A stretch of 21,575 bases of DNA from contig JBKQIY010000132.1 of NCBI GenBank assembly GCA_052148155.1, positions 1 through 21,575 on the forward strand. The letters run 5' to 3'. A program made the position numbers and the translations under genes. Positions 1 to 7,766 of this stretch are shown here, in pieces. This DNA is from JBBQER01 sp052148155 (lineage in GTDB: Bacteria; Actinomycetota; Acidimicrobiia; IMCC26256; PALSA-610). How positions within the stretch are numbered: the first letter of the stretch is position 1; each line of letters starts with the position of its first letter. The notes beneath the pieces are model-generated. The model was not told the DNA's origin. It ran no database searches and was given only the letters and a program-made list of their open reading frames with translations.

Positions 1-209
1 GACATGACACTGCTCGCCGAAACTCCAAGCTCCCACGCGATCGCGGTATTCGCCGCGCCATCTCCAGCGGCAAGCAGCGCCTTGGCACGCGTGACATCAC
101 GATGCGGCGCCGTCCGCGACCTAGCCAGCCTGCCGAGAATCTCGCGCTGGCCGTCGGTCATCGACAGCGGCGGGCTCGCTCGACGCACACCCCACCCTAC
201 CACAATCAT
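1..209 (-). CDS. IS630-type transposase, N-terminal part (cut by window edge)
   Basis: Reading the minus strand from an ATG at 209 gives an uninterrupted frame to the window edge (69 codons). It contains an MTDGQREILGRLARSRTAPH segment, then RAKALLAAGDGAANTAIAWE and LGVSASSV. This is the usual N-terminal helix-turn-helix of IS630-family transposases, in which an arginine-rich TAPH segment precedes an 'A.LLAA.G..N..IA...GVS..TV' helix-turn-helix. The catalytic DDE part lies outside the window. An alternative start is the GTG at 188 or the ATG at 161. The family assignment is from recognised pattern, not a search. The element probably ends between about 215 and 240, near the TA-containing stretch ACTACACTAG, since IS630 elements insert at TA; I could not identify both inverted repeats. 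Confidence 0.72.
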   Translation of the reverse strand, partial: MIVVGWGVRRASPPLSMTDGQREILGRLARSRTAPHRDVTRAKALLAAGDGAANTAIAWELGVSASSVM

Positions 210-237
210 CGGCTATTTGCGAGACACTACACTAGTT

Positions 238-253
238 TTCCGCTGGAGCGGAA
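238..253. promoter_or_regulatory. Palindrome TTCCGCT-GG-AGCGGAA upstream of the GH2 gene
   Basis: Perfect 7-bp inverted repeat with a 2-base centre, ending 22 bases before the ATG at 276. It lies between the transposase end and the glycosidase start, so it may be an operator for the sugar operon or part of the insertion-sequence end. The sequence alone does not decide between them. Confidence 0.4.
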
Positions 254-275
254 GTGAGGTTGTCGGTAGGCGTGG

Positions 276-1991
276 ATGGCAGGGCGAGTATCGACGGGGA
301 CGACTGATCGCATGGGTCGGCGATGCGATCGTCACATCGCGCGTTCGGTGCGCCGGCTGGATGGGCTATGGGATTTCGCGATGCTCGGCGACGTCGATCC
401 GGACGCTGTTGACCCGATGGCTATCGCGTTTGACGGGGTGATGGCGGTTCCGGGTTGTTGGGACGTTCTGCCGGAGTACTCGGGGCGGCGAGGACTGGCG
501 GCGTATGGCATTGATCTTCATTGCTTCGACGGTGCGCCGCATCGTGTCGTGTTTGACGGAGTGCAACATTGGTGCCGTGTCATGTTTGACGGGGTACCGG
601 CCGGCGAACATCGTTGGGGCTTCACCCGCTTTGACGTCGATGTCCCTTTCGGCAGCCGCCGTATGGTGGTCCTGGTCGACAATCGCGACGACGCTCGCCG
701 TTCGCTCCTGCATCGGGATTTCTACGACTGGCATCATCACGGTGGTATCGCCCGCTCGGTCGCCTTGCATCGGCTCGGCGACACCTGGATCGAGGCGCTG
801 AGGGTCACGACCCTCGCACTTGCGCCGGTACCGACGCTTGAGTTCGTCGTCGAGGTCGGGAGCGCACTGGGACGCGAGTTCGCACATCCGGCCAAGCTCG
901 TTGTTGACGGAACGGTTCAGCTCGCGACGACCGTGACCGCTGGTGTGACGACGTGGCAGCTGGAGTTGCCGGAGGCGGCGTTGTGGTCGCCGGCCGACCC
1001 GTGTCTGCATCTCGTGGAGGTTCGGGTCGGCGAAGACGACTGGCGGGAGCGCATCGGGATCCGCACGGTCGGAACCGGAGGCGGACAGGTCACGATCAAC
1101 GGCGAGGCGGTCCGGCTTTTGGGCGTGAACCGCCACGACATGCATCCCGACCATGGCGCGGGGATGCCGGACGACCACCGGCTCGCCGACGCGCAGCTGG
1201 TGCGCGAGCTCGGCGCGAACTTCTTGCGCGGCGGGCATTACCCACAGGACGAGGGGCTGCTCGACCTGTGTGACGAGATGGGGATCTGCGTGTGGAGCGA
1301 AGCGACGTCGTGGCAAGCGGATGCGCGTCAACTCACCGACGCCGGCTGGCTCGACGACGCCGAAGCACATATAGGGGAGATGATCGCGGCCGCGCGGAAC
1401 CATCCGTCAGTGATCTTGTGGGGACTCCTGAACGAAGGCGCGAGCAACGACCCAGCATGTCGACCGGGCTACGAACGTCTCATTAGCCGGATTCGTTCGG
1501 TGGACGCGAGCCGTCCGGTCACGTTCGCGGGCAACCACACTGGCGACGACGTCTGTGTCGACCTCGTGGATGTTGTGGGGATCAACGCGTACCCCGGCTG
1601 GTATTACGGCTCGATCGACGACCTCGGTCCCGAGCTCGATCGGCTCGTCGCCGCGGTCGACGCGGCCGGCTTTGTGGACAAGCCGATCATCGTCTCTGAG
1701 ATCGGCGCCGAAGCGATCCCCGGTTGGCGGGATCGCGCCGGCGAGCGTTGGAGCGAGGATCATCAAGCCCGCCTGTTGGAAACCACGATCCGTCACCTGT
1801 TCGTCGAACGAGACCGGGTTTGCGGGTTGGCTATCTGGGTCCTGGCCGACTTCCGAACACCCCAGGTGATGCCCCGCGTGCTTATCCGACCGCGGGCGTA
1901 CAACCACAAAGGGCTCGTCGACGAGTACCGCCGGCCGAAAATCGCAGCCGAGATTGTCGGACGCGCCTACCACGACCTGGCCGGCTCGTGA
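276..1991 (+). CDS. Glycoside hydrolase family 2 (beta-glucuronidase/beta-galactosidase-like)
   Basis: The 571-residue product has the GH2 layout: an N-terminal sugar-binding jelly roll (LDGLWDF near residue 28, VPGCWD near 59), a middle immunoglobulin-like part (about 155-270), then a TIM barrel beginning at LLGVNRHDMHPDHG. The acid/base Glu is E387 in WGLLNEG and the nucleophile is E475 in IIVSEIGAEA. The LRGGHYPQDE segment matches the RTSHYP region of beta-glucuronidases. GH2 enzymes hydrolyse terminal beta-glycosides; the substrate cannot be read from sequence. No signal peptide is visible, so it is probably cytoplasmic. The start could be ATG 276 or ATG 312, neither with a strong ribosome site. 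Its TGA overlaps the GTG of the next gene, implying co-translation with the beta-propeller protein. Confidence 0.88.
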   Translation: MAGRVSTGTTDRMGRRCDRHIARSVRRLDGLWDFAMLGDVDPDAVDPMAIAFDGVMAVPGCWDVLPEYSGRRGLAAYGIDLHCFDGAPHRVVFDGVQHWCRVMFDGVPAGEHRWGFTRFDVDVPFGSRRMVVLVDNRDDARRSLLHRDFYDWHHHGGIARSVALHRLGDTWIEALRVTTLALAPVPTLEFVVEVGSALGREFAHPAKLVVDGTVQLATTVTAGVTTWQLELPEAALWSPADPCLHLVEVRVGEDDWRERIGIRTVGTGGGQVTINGEAVRLLGVNRHDMHPDHGAGMPDDHRLADAQLVRELGANFLRGGHYPQDEGLLDLCDEMGICVWSEATSWQADARQLTDAGWLDDAEAHIGEMIAAARNHPSVILWGLLNEGASNDPACRPGYERLISRIRSVDASRPVTFAGNHTGDDVCVDLVDVVGINAYPGWYYGSIDDLGPELDRLVAAVDAAGFVDKPIIVSEIGAEAIPGWRDRAGERWSEDHQARLLETTIRHLFVERDRVCGLAIWVLADFRTPQVMPRVLIRPRAYNHKGLVDEYRRPKIAAEIVGRAYHDLAGS

Positions 1992-3252
1992 CCGACATCT
2001 CCCAGGTCGTACAGCACGCAGCGACCCGGCCGATCACCCAAGGCAAACCGCATTTCTTCGGCTATTACGACAAGACCCCATGGAACGCTGACGACACTCT
2101 CCTGCTGGCGGGCGAGGCAGACTTCCAGGACCGTCCACCCACCCCGCAAGACGTGCTCCGGCTCGGCATCGTCGATCCGGCCCGCGCGACGTTCGAGCCG
2201 TTCGCTGAGACCCGCGCCTGGAGTTGGCAACAGGGCGCGATGCTGCAATGGCTTCCCGACGGCGACGTGATCTTCAACGATCGCGACCGCGACGGCATCG
2301 TGCGGGCCGTCGTTCTCAATCTGTCGACCGGCGCGCGCCGCGAACTCGAACGTGGCGTCTACGCCGTCAGCCCGACCGGACGGGAAGCCATCAGTCTCAA
2401 CTTCCACCGCATCCAAACCACACGGCCCGGCTACGGCTACCCACCCGCCGAAACACTCCCACCACGCCGGGGGTACCAGACGACGACGGCATCTGGCGCG
2501 TCGACCTCGACGGCGGCACCGCCGAACTCGTCCTGTCCCTCGCCGAACTCCGATACTTCGAACCCGATCCCCGAGCGCAGGGGGCTCCGAACTACATCAA
2601 CCACGCCGTCTACAACACCGACGGCACGCGGCTGTGCTTCTTCCACCTCTGGAACACGCCGTACTGGCTGTACGAGCACACAGTGCGCTGGTGCACCGTC
2701 GCACCTGACGGGACCAGACTCCACGTGCTCGATCCCTACTCGCTCGCCTCGCACTTCGCGTGGCGTAACGAGCACGAGATCATCGGCTGGGCGTTCTGGG
2801 CGCACGACCACCGCCACCCACTCACACCCTACGAGCAATGGTACGAACACACCGACCCACGCGGACCTGTGCGAGGCGCGTACTGGCTACTCGACGATCA
2901 CGCCGGCACCGCCGACGTCGTCGCGCCCGGCATCCTGCCCCACGACGGACACATGTCCTGGTCACCCAACCGGCAGTGGCTCCTCACCGACGAATACGCG
3001 ACCCTGCCCGGCAACGACGGATGGACCCCGCTCCTGCTCTACGGCATTGCGAGCGGCCAGCGCTACGAGATCGGCCGGTTCCGTGAACCCCTTGAAGGAG
3101 AACTGCGCTGCGACCTACATGCACGCTGGAATCGCACCGGAACACAGATCTGTGTCGACTCCGCCCACGACGGAACCCGCCAGATGTACCTCCTCGACGT
3201 CACCGACATCGTCCACTGCGAACCACCAGGCTGCGAGCCTGGTCTCGAGTAG
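1988..3252 (+). CDS. PD40/TolB-like beta-propeller protein (frameshifted)
   Basis: The GTG start overlaps the GH2 stop by four bases. The N-terminal part (GKPHFFGYYDKTPWN, then a WSWQQGAMLQW motif) reads in one frame to about 2450. The remainder (DDDGIWRVDLDGG, NYINHAVYNTDGTRLCFFH, HDGHMSWSPNRQWLLTDEY) reads in the -1 frame from about 2467 to the TAG at 3252. One added base between roughly 2410 and 2473 would join them into a ~420-residue protein; a run of five G at 2469-2473 is an obvious weak spot. The repeated 'SPNRQWLLTDEY' and 'YNTDGTRLCF' blades and the HFFGYYDK opening resemble TolB-like propellers related to oligogalacturonide lyase. Coupling to a glycosidase suggests carbohydrate binding or cleavage, which is inference. 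Confidence 0.68.
3225..3243 (+). terminator. Hairpin at the end of the glycosidase operon
   Basis: ACCAGGCT-GCG-AGCCTGGT is a perfect 8-bp stem with a 3-base loop, overlapping the last codons of the beta-propeller gene just before its stop. No T-run follows, as is common in high-GC actinobacteria, so a terminator role is tentative. Confidence 0.42.
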
Positions 3253-3623
3253 GTGAAGTCGTTCCCCTCCGAGTCGGCCGCACCCCGTGACGAAACGCTC
3301 GGCACCGCTCACCGACAACAGCGCGCGGCGCTCGCGACCGCGTAGATTCCGCAACCCCGGCATCGCCCGAGCTCGACCGTACAATCGCGGCCGCCATGTT
3401 GGACATGCTCCCGAGCGTTACCTCACGTGAACACGTTGTAGGAACTGGGATCTCGACTTCGACGCTGCCATCTGTGGAGTGACTGCGGTCATCGGGTCGG
3501 CTACCGGCGCACTCGTCGACGAGCGACGCTCGACTTCCTCACGGCGCGGCCAACCAGCGGGCGGTATCGCCCGAGAGTCCGTCCGCGTATTGCCACGAAG
3601 GGGGTGCGCGGCGTCTGGCGGCG
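3253..3623. other. 371-bp region without a supported gene
   Basis: No frame here has a convincing start, ribosome site or family motif. A short plus-strand frame around 3365-3460 (ELDRTIAAAMLDMLPSVTSR then a stop) looks protein-like but has no recognisable homology. It may be gene debris, in keeping with the broken M24 gene that follows. Confidence 0.5.
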
Positions 3624-4130
3624 TCAGAGCGTGAGGAGCTCCTCGTAGAAGCCGCCGATCTCGCGCGCGCGGTCGACGAGGTGCATTTCGAGAATCCAAT
3701 GGCCAATCCGACCGCTGGGGTCCGTGCCGCGAATAGGTTTCGTGTTGCCTGCCGCAATGACGGATTCGATCCGCTCCCCGTCGAAGTTCTCGTGAGGGAA
3801 CTCGCCCACGACGTGTCCGCAATGAAAGTTGCCGAACTCCCAGCCGCGCTCGGTCGTGAGCCGGACGACCTCTGCGTAGAGCTCCTCGCCGGTGATGTCG
3901 AGGGCTGCGGAGAAGAACTGTTTGCCGGCCTCGAACACCGTTGCGAGATCGTCGCGAAGGCGAAGCTTTCGCGGGATCGTTGCCGATGACCCAGGTGCGG
4001 CCGAAGTCGCCCTCCCAGTCGTCGAAGACTCGTCCGAAGTCGGCGAACACGATGTCGTCGCCGGTCACCGCTCGGTCGGGCAGGTTCTCCCGGGACGGAA
4101 GAGGCATGTCGGGGTGCTCCGCTCGATGCT
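3624..4130 (-). pseudogene. M24-family metallopeptidase remnant (5'-truncated, frameshifted)
   Basis: From about 4107 the minus strand reads SRENLPDRAVTGDDIVFADFG, then DWEGDFGRTWVIGNDPAKA. At about 3963 the frame changes: removing one T from AAGCTTCGCC gives RLRDDLATVFEAGKQFF and continues through HCGHVVGEFPHENFDG and GHWILEMHLVDR to GGFYEELLTL and a TGA at 3624. The Asp, Asp, His, Glu and Glu positions match the metal-binding set of the M24 (pita-bread) peptidases related to Xaa-Pro aminopeptidase. The usual N-terminal 60-70 residues cannot be found in any minus-strand frame upstream of about 4130, where a plus-strand ORF begins. I read it as a remnant; if the frameshift is a sequencing error, the 5' truncation still remains. 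Confidence 0.7.
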
Positions 4131-4157
4131 TCCGACCGACCCTTCGACGCGCGGTTC

Positions 4158-4394
4158 TTGGTCGAGGCCGAGTGGGTCGGCCTCGTCACGAACGCGCAAC
4201 ATGGCGACGTCCAGGTCCGCTTCGCCCCAGGAGGTCTTGCCCACGCGTTCGACCCTGCCCGCAACCGTGTCTTGTGTGGTGCAGATCCCGAACAGCTCGA
4301 GCCGTTCGTCACGGACTTCGTCGCGGACGAACCGGCATTTCGTTGCTCCGAATGCCAACGACGAGCTGCGATCACAGACGCGCAAGGATCGTGA
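4158..4394 (+). CDS. Small Cys-containing hypothetical protein (possible zinc ribbon)
   Basis: A TTG-initiated frame of 78 codons reads WVGLVTNAQHGDVQVRFAPG, then HAFDPARNRVLCG, and near the C-terminus FRCSECQRRAA. The Cys, then Cys-x2-Cys arrangement following a His resembles small actinobacterial proteins with a treble-clef or zinc-ribbon motif. Third codon positions are strongly G/C. No ribosome site is evident and the frame stays open upstream of the TTG, so the true start is uncertain; it may also be a fragment. An overlapping minus-strand frame (4065-4385) is less protein-like and I treat it as a shadow. Function unknown. Confidence 0.42.
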   Translation: MVEAEWVGLVTNAQHGDVQVRFAPGGLAHAFDPARNRVLCGADPEQLEPFVTDFVADEPAFRCSECQRRAAITDAQGS

Positions 4395-4630
4395 CGGCTG
4401 CGCTGCAAACGCCGCTCTCGGATTGCCCTGTTGGCAGTCGTGGCGGAGAACCCCAGCGACGGTTGGACGATCGTACGGGAGCTACCCGTTGACGGCTCAT
4501 GCGGCGAGATCTGCGGTGTCGCGCGGGGAAGGTCTTATGGGTCGCTGTCGATGCTCGTCAGTCGAAGATTCGTCGCGGCGCGGGACGATGGGCCCGGTGG
4601 GTGACGGCCGCGGCGCGAACCAGGGCGGGC

Positions 4631-5350
4631 CTACCGGGAAGCAGACAGCTGCTGAGCCAGGTGTGCGAATCGGGTCCCGACGCGCTGGTGAACATCACGA
4701 AGCCGGGCGATGGCGGCGTCGGCGTCAGCCCGGATCGAGGCAGCCCCACCCGGCGAACGTGCCGCATCGTCGGGGAAGGCGGTGACGAACCGCTCGACGG
4801 CTGCTTCGTCGACCTCGATGTGGAACTGCAAGCCCCACGCGGCGGAGCCGAGACGGAACGCTTGGTTGGTGTACAGCGATGACTCGGCGAGGTGGACGGC
4901 GTCGCTCGGGAGATCGAAGGTCTCGCCGTGCCAGTGGAGGACTGTGAGCGGACTCTCGAGGTCGCTCAGGAGCGGGTCGGCACCCGCCGCGGCAGTGAAC
5001 ATGACCGGCCGCCAGCCGATCTCGGGTTCCTCGCCGAGGTACACCTCCGCGCCGGCCGCGGCCGCGAGGAGTTGGGCGCCAAGGCACACGCCGAGCGTCG
5101 GCATCGATTCGGCAAGCGCGATGCGAAGGAGTGCGAGCTCGGCGCGTCGGCTCGGGAAGTTGTCGTCACTCGTTGCCGACATGGGTCCGCCCATCACGAT
5201 GAGCCCGACATAGTCGGCGAGATCACTCGGTAGCAGTTGACCGAGATCGGTGCGAATGACCGTGACGTTGCACTTCGCGCGCTGCAGTGTCGCGCTTAGC
5301 TCAGCAGGTCCTTCGAGCTCAGCGTGTTGTACGACAAGGATCGGCTTCAC
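4631..5350 (-). CDS. Class I glutamine amidotransferase (GMP synthase-like)
   Basis: The 239-residue product is a single GATase1 domain. The nucleophile elbow is GVCLGAQ with C89, and the other triad members are H177 and E179 in LQFHIEVDE. The oxyanion strand is VMGGPMS (residues 52-58), and TVLHWHGETFDLP is typical of the stand-alone amidotransferases annotated as GMP synthase-like or type 1 glutamine amidotransferase. It releases ammonia from glutamine or a gamma-glutamyl compound; no synthetase partner is adjacent. Length is normal for the family. The ATG at 5350 is preceded on the minus strand by GTAGGGTGAGTCC, a weak ribosome site. Monocistronic as far as can be seen. Confidence 0.9.
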   Translation of the reverse strand: MKPILVVQHAELEGPAELSATLQRAKCNVTVIRTDLGQLLPSDLADYVGLIVMGGPMSATSDDNFPSRRAELALLRIALAESMPTLGVCLGAQLLAAAAGAEVYLGEEPEIGWRPVMFTAAAGADPLLSDLESPLTVLHWHGETFDLPSDAVHLAESSLYTNQAFRLGSAAWGLQFHIEVDEAAVERFVTAFPDDAARSPGGAASIRADADAAIARLRDVHQRVGTRFAHLAQQLSASR

Positions 5351-5492
5351 GGACTCACCCTACGGGCGAGCCGCGGCGCCCGTAAATGGGGTCGCCGATG
5401 TACAGATGCTCGATTTCTTCGCAACGATATCGTTCGAGGTTCGGTGAGAACTGTGACGGGATTTCATAAGGGAAGACGTCCGGACCTAATCG

Positions 5493-5506
5493 CGCACTCG
5501 AGTGCG
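5493..5506. promoter_or_regulatory. 14-bp perfect palindrome CGCACTCGAGTGCG
   Basis: A perfect, centred palindrome in the gap between the amidotransferase and the methyltransferase, immediately beside the methyltransferase fragment. It could be an operator; nothing else supports a role. Confidence 0.35.
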
Positions 5507-5613
5507 ACGACACCGGTGTTGGCTAGGCCGATGTGCGGCGTCCAGATCCGCGTTTGGCGACCGTCATCGACGAGGCACTGGGCGAAGCCGAAACGGTTCT
5601 GAACGTGGGCGCA
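5506..5613 (+). pseudogene. Fragment of a second SAM methyltransferase N-terminus
   Basis: In one frame this stretch reads DDTGVG, a TAG stop, then ADVRRPDPRLATVIDEALGE followed by AETVLNVGA, and ends at another stop at 5626. The intact methyltransferase just downstream has GSGYAVRRRTDPTIAAYVHA then ALGSARTVLNVGAGAG. The two line up residue for residue across VRR, DP, ALG and TVLNVGA, and the TAG sits exactly where the intact copy has Tyr. It is therefore the N-terminal part of a paralogue or close relative, lost after motif I. It is too short and broken to be functional. Confidence 0.7.
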
Positions 5614-5617
5614 TCGG

Positions 5618-5644
5618 CCTCGACCTGACCGGACCTCGACCTGA
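5618..5644 (+). repeat. 11-bp direct repeat CCTCGACCTGA, two copies
   Basis: Copies at 5618-5628 and 5634-5644, a 16-bp period, ending 8 bases before a possible -10 element TATAGC (5653-5658). The position is that expected for a regulator-binding repeat upstream of the methyltransferase gene. Confidence 0.5.
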
Positions 5645-5708
5645 GTCCAAAATATAGCGGTCCGCAGGCGCCGTGGTCGCTACGTTCGGGCACTGCGAGG
5701 GGAGCGGG

Positions 5709-6509
5709 ATGGCGCAGCGAGCGGGCGACTTCGACTACGAGACGCATGGCAGCGGCTATGCCGTGCGGCGACGCACCGATCCGACGATCGCCGCCTACGT
5801 GCACGCCGCGCTCGGCTCCGCTCGTACGGTCCTCAACGTCGGTGCCGGCGCCGGTTCGTACGAGCCCGAGGGTCGGCATGTGGTCGCGGTCGAACCGTCG
5901 GCAGCGATGCGGGCTCAACGTCGTCGTCATCTTGCGCCGGCGATCAACGCCCAGGCGGAGGAGCTGCCGTTCGACGACGATGTCTTCGACGCGGCGATGG
6001 CGACGGTCACTGTGCATCAATGGTCGGACTCCGTTCTCGGTCTTCGCGAGATGCGGCGCGTGACGCGCGGGCCAGTTGTCGTGTTGACGTTCGACGGCGC
6101 GGCGTTGGACCGGTTTTGGCTCGCGGAGTACGCACCCGAGCTGATCAGCGCCGAACGTCGTCGCTATCCGACGATCGATTCGATCTGCGTTGCGCTCGCG
6201 AGCCAACACGCCGATATCACCGCGATCCCGATCCCGTTCGACTGTGTCGATGGTTTTACCGAGGCCTACTACGGCCGACCCGAGGCATTCTTGGAGCCGG
6301 CCGTCCGCCGTTCGCAATCCGCGTGGGGTTTCGTCGATGGCGACGCCGAAGAGCGAGCCGTTGGCCGACTCCGCGAGGACCTCTCGTCGGGCGCGTGGGA
6401 TGAACGTTACGGTGCGATGCGTACGCGGCCGCACTTTGTCGGATCCTTGCGACTTGTGGTCGCACCGGGCGCAGACGCGGCGAAACCGTATCGAGGAGAG
6501 ACCAAGTGA
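5709..6509 (+). CDS. Class I SAM-dependent methyltransferase
   Basis: The 266-residue protein has a Rossmann methyltransferase fold. Motif I is VLNVGAGAGSYEP (about residues 41-53), the acidic end of strand 2 is VAVEPSAAM, and ELPFDDDVFDAAMATVTVHQ is the usual motif III/IV region. Actinobacterial proteins with this opening (GYA..RR.DP..A) are generally annotated as class I methyltransferases acting on unknown small molecules. I choose ATG 5709 because GGGGAGCGGG precedes it at good spacing; an upstream GTG at 5673 lacks this. The stop overlaps the GTG of the epimerase gene, so the two are probably one transcript. Substrate unknown. Confidence 0.85.
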   Translation: MAQRAGDFDYETHGSGYAVRRRTDPTIAAYVHAALGSARTVLNVGAGAGSYEPEGRHVVAVEPSAAMRAQRRRHLAPAINAQAEELPFDDDVFDAAMATVTVHQWSDSVLGLREMRRVTRGPVVVLTFDGAALDRFWLAEYAPELISAERRRYPTIDSICVALASQHADITAIPIPFDCVDGFTEAYYGRPEAFLEPAVRRSQSAWGFVDGDAEERAVGRLREDLSSGAWDERYGAMRTRPHFVGSLRLVVAPGADAAKPYRGETK

Positions 6510-7374
6510 AGGTTGTTGTGACCGGCGGGAGCGGGAAGTCCGGACGCGCCGTGGTTCGCGAACTCGTTGAGCGTGGCCATCGCGTCCGCAACGTCGACCT
6601 GTCGCCCGACCCGAACCCGGTATGCGGCTTCCGGCGTGCCGATCTCAGCGAGTCAGGACAGGTATTCGAATGCCTCGCGGTTACGACGCCGTCGTGCATC
6701 TAGCCGCGATCGCACGACCGAGGTTGCACACCCAGGCGTCGACATTCGAGATCAACGTCATGTCCACGTTCAATGTGTTCAACGCGGCGTGCATACTTGG
6801 TCTGCAACGGGTGGTGTGGGCATCAAGCGAGACGACGCTCGGCCTGCCGTTCGACAACGACCTCCCGTACCTGCCGATCGACGAAGAGGCGGCGCCGATC
6901 CCGAAGAGCGCCTACGCGCTCTCGAAAGTCGTCGGCGAGGAGATGGCCCGCTACTTCAACGCCCAGACCGGCGTGTCGTTCATCGGCCTGCGCTTCTCCA
7001 ACGTCTTTACCGAAGGCGACTACGCGCTCATCGACTCGTGGCAGTCCGACGCGCGCGTGCGGAGCTGGAACGCCTGGGGTTACGTCCACGCCCGCGATGT
7101 CGCCCAAGCGTGCAGGCTCGGCATCGAAGTGCGATTCGAAGGCGCCGACGTCTTCATCATCGCCGCGGCGGACACGGTGATGGAACGGAGCAACGAGGAC
7201 CTCGTGCGAGAGACCTTTCCCAAGGTGCCGACGCGAGAGCTCGGCGAACATGACACGCTTCTATCGATCAGGAAGGCGGAGGCGGTGCTCGGCTACCGGC
7301 CCCGACACTCCTGGCGCACCCGGGACAAGAGTTCCGAGGAATCTCCGGCGTCGGCTCGTCCCGGATTGACTTAG
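6506..7374 (+). CDS. NAD-dependent epimerase/dehydratase, extended SDR (frameshifted)
   Basis: The GTG start overlaps the methyltransferase stop. The first ~57 codons (MKVVVTGGSGKSGRAVVREL, nucleotide-binding TGGSGKSG) run in one frame to about 6675. The rest continues in the -1 frame as RGYDAVVHLAAIARP, ASSETTLG, then SAYALSKVVGEE with the catalytic Tyr (6913) and Lys (6925) of the YxxxK motif, ending VLGYRPRHSWR and a tail to 7374. One extra C near 6677 (GCCTCGCGG to GCCTCCGCGG) would give ECLRGYDAVVH and restore a protein of about 289 residues, the normal length for this family. It probably oxidises or epimerises a sugar nucleotide or similar substrate; the substrate is not evident. Confidence 0.75.
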
Positions 7375-7396
7375 AGCGCACTCGAAGTCGTACCGT
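7366..7396 (+). promoter_or_regulatory. MerR-type promoter and operator
   Basis: TTGACT (-35, 7366-7371) is separated by exactly 19 bases from TACCGT (-10, 7391-7396). The spacer holds a dyad, GACTTAGAG-cgca-CTCGAAGTC (7368-7389), with one mismatch in 9-bp arms. A long 19-bp spacer containing a dyad is the classic target of MerR-family regulators, which untwist the promoter. The predicted transcription start falls at or next to the GTG at 7404, so the mRNA is probably leaderless. This predicts autoregulation of the whole three-gene operon. Confidence 0.72.
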
Positions 7397-7403
7397 CGCA
7401 GGT

Positions 7404-7766
7404 GTGACCAGCCTCTCCATCGCCGCCACGGCCGAACGCACCGGCGTTTCGCCCCACACGCTCCGCTATTACGAACGGATCGGCCTCATCGATCCTGTCG
7501 GCCGTGACGAAGGCGGGCGGCGCGTGTACAGCGAGGGAGATCTCGCTCGGGTCGACTTCTTGCGCAAGCTGCGCTCGACCGGCATGCCCATCACCCGCAT
7601 GCAGGAGTATGTCGAGCTCATTCGGCGCGGCCCCAGCACCGAGCCCGCGCGCCTCGCGTTACTCGAAGCGCATAGACGGCACGTTCTGAACGACCTCGAA
7701 CACCTCAACGACTGCCTGGGCGCCATCAACTTCAAGATCGATCTCTATCGAAAGAGCACCTCATGA
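7404..7766 (+). CDS. MerR-family transcriptional regulator
   Basis: 120 residues: SIAATAERTGVSPHTLRYYE (residues 4-23) followed by RIGLIDP is the winged-helix signature of MerR proteins, then the RRVYSEGDLARVDFLRKLRS wing and a C-terminal dimerisation helix (about 75-112). There is no cysteine metal site of the MerR/ZntR kind; the single Cys (in LNDCLG) suggests a small-molecule or redox ligand, as in the MerR relatives that sit beside aldo/keto reductases. The GTG start at 7404 lies right after the predicted promoter. The stop overlaps the ATG of the reductase gene (ATGA), so regulator and enzyme are co-translated. Confidence 0.9.
   Translation: MTSLSIAATAERTGVSPHTLRYYERIGLIDPVGRDEGGRRVYSEGDLARVDFLRKLRSTGMPITRMQEYVELIRRGPSTEPARLALLEAHRRHVLNDLEHLNDCLGAINFKIDLYRKSTS

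Noticed and set aside
4065..4385. Minus-strand frame that could supply the N-terminus of the M24 peptidase
   Set aside because: Only weak resemblance (VRDEA) and another frameshift would be needed; the plus-strand frame here is more protein-like.
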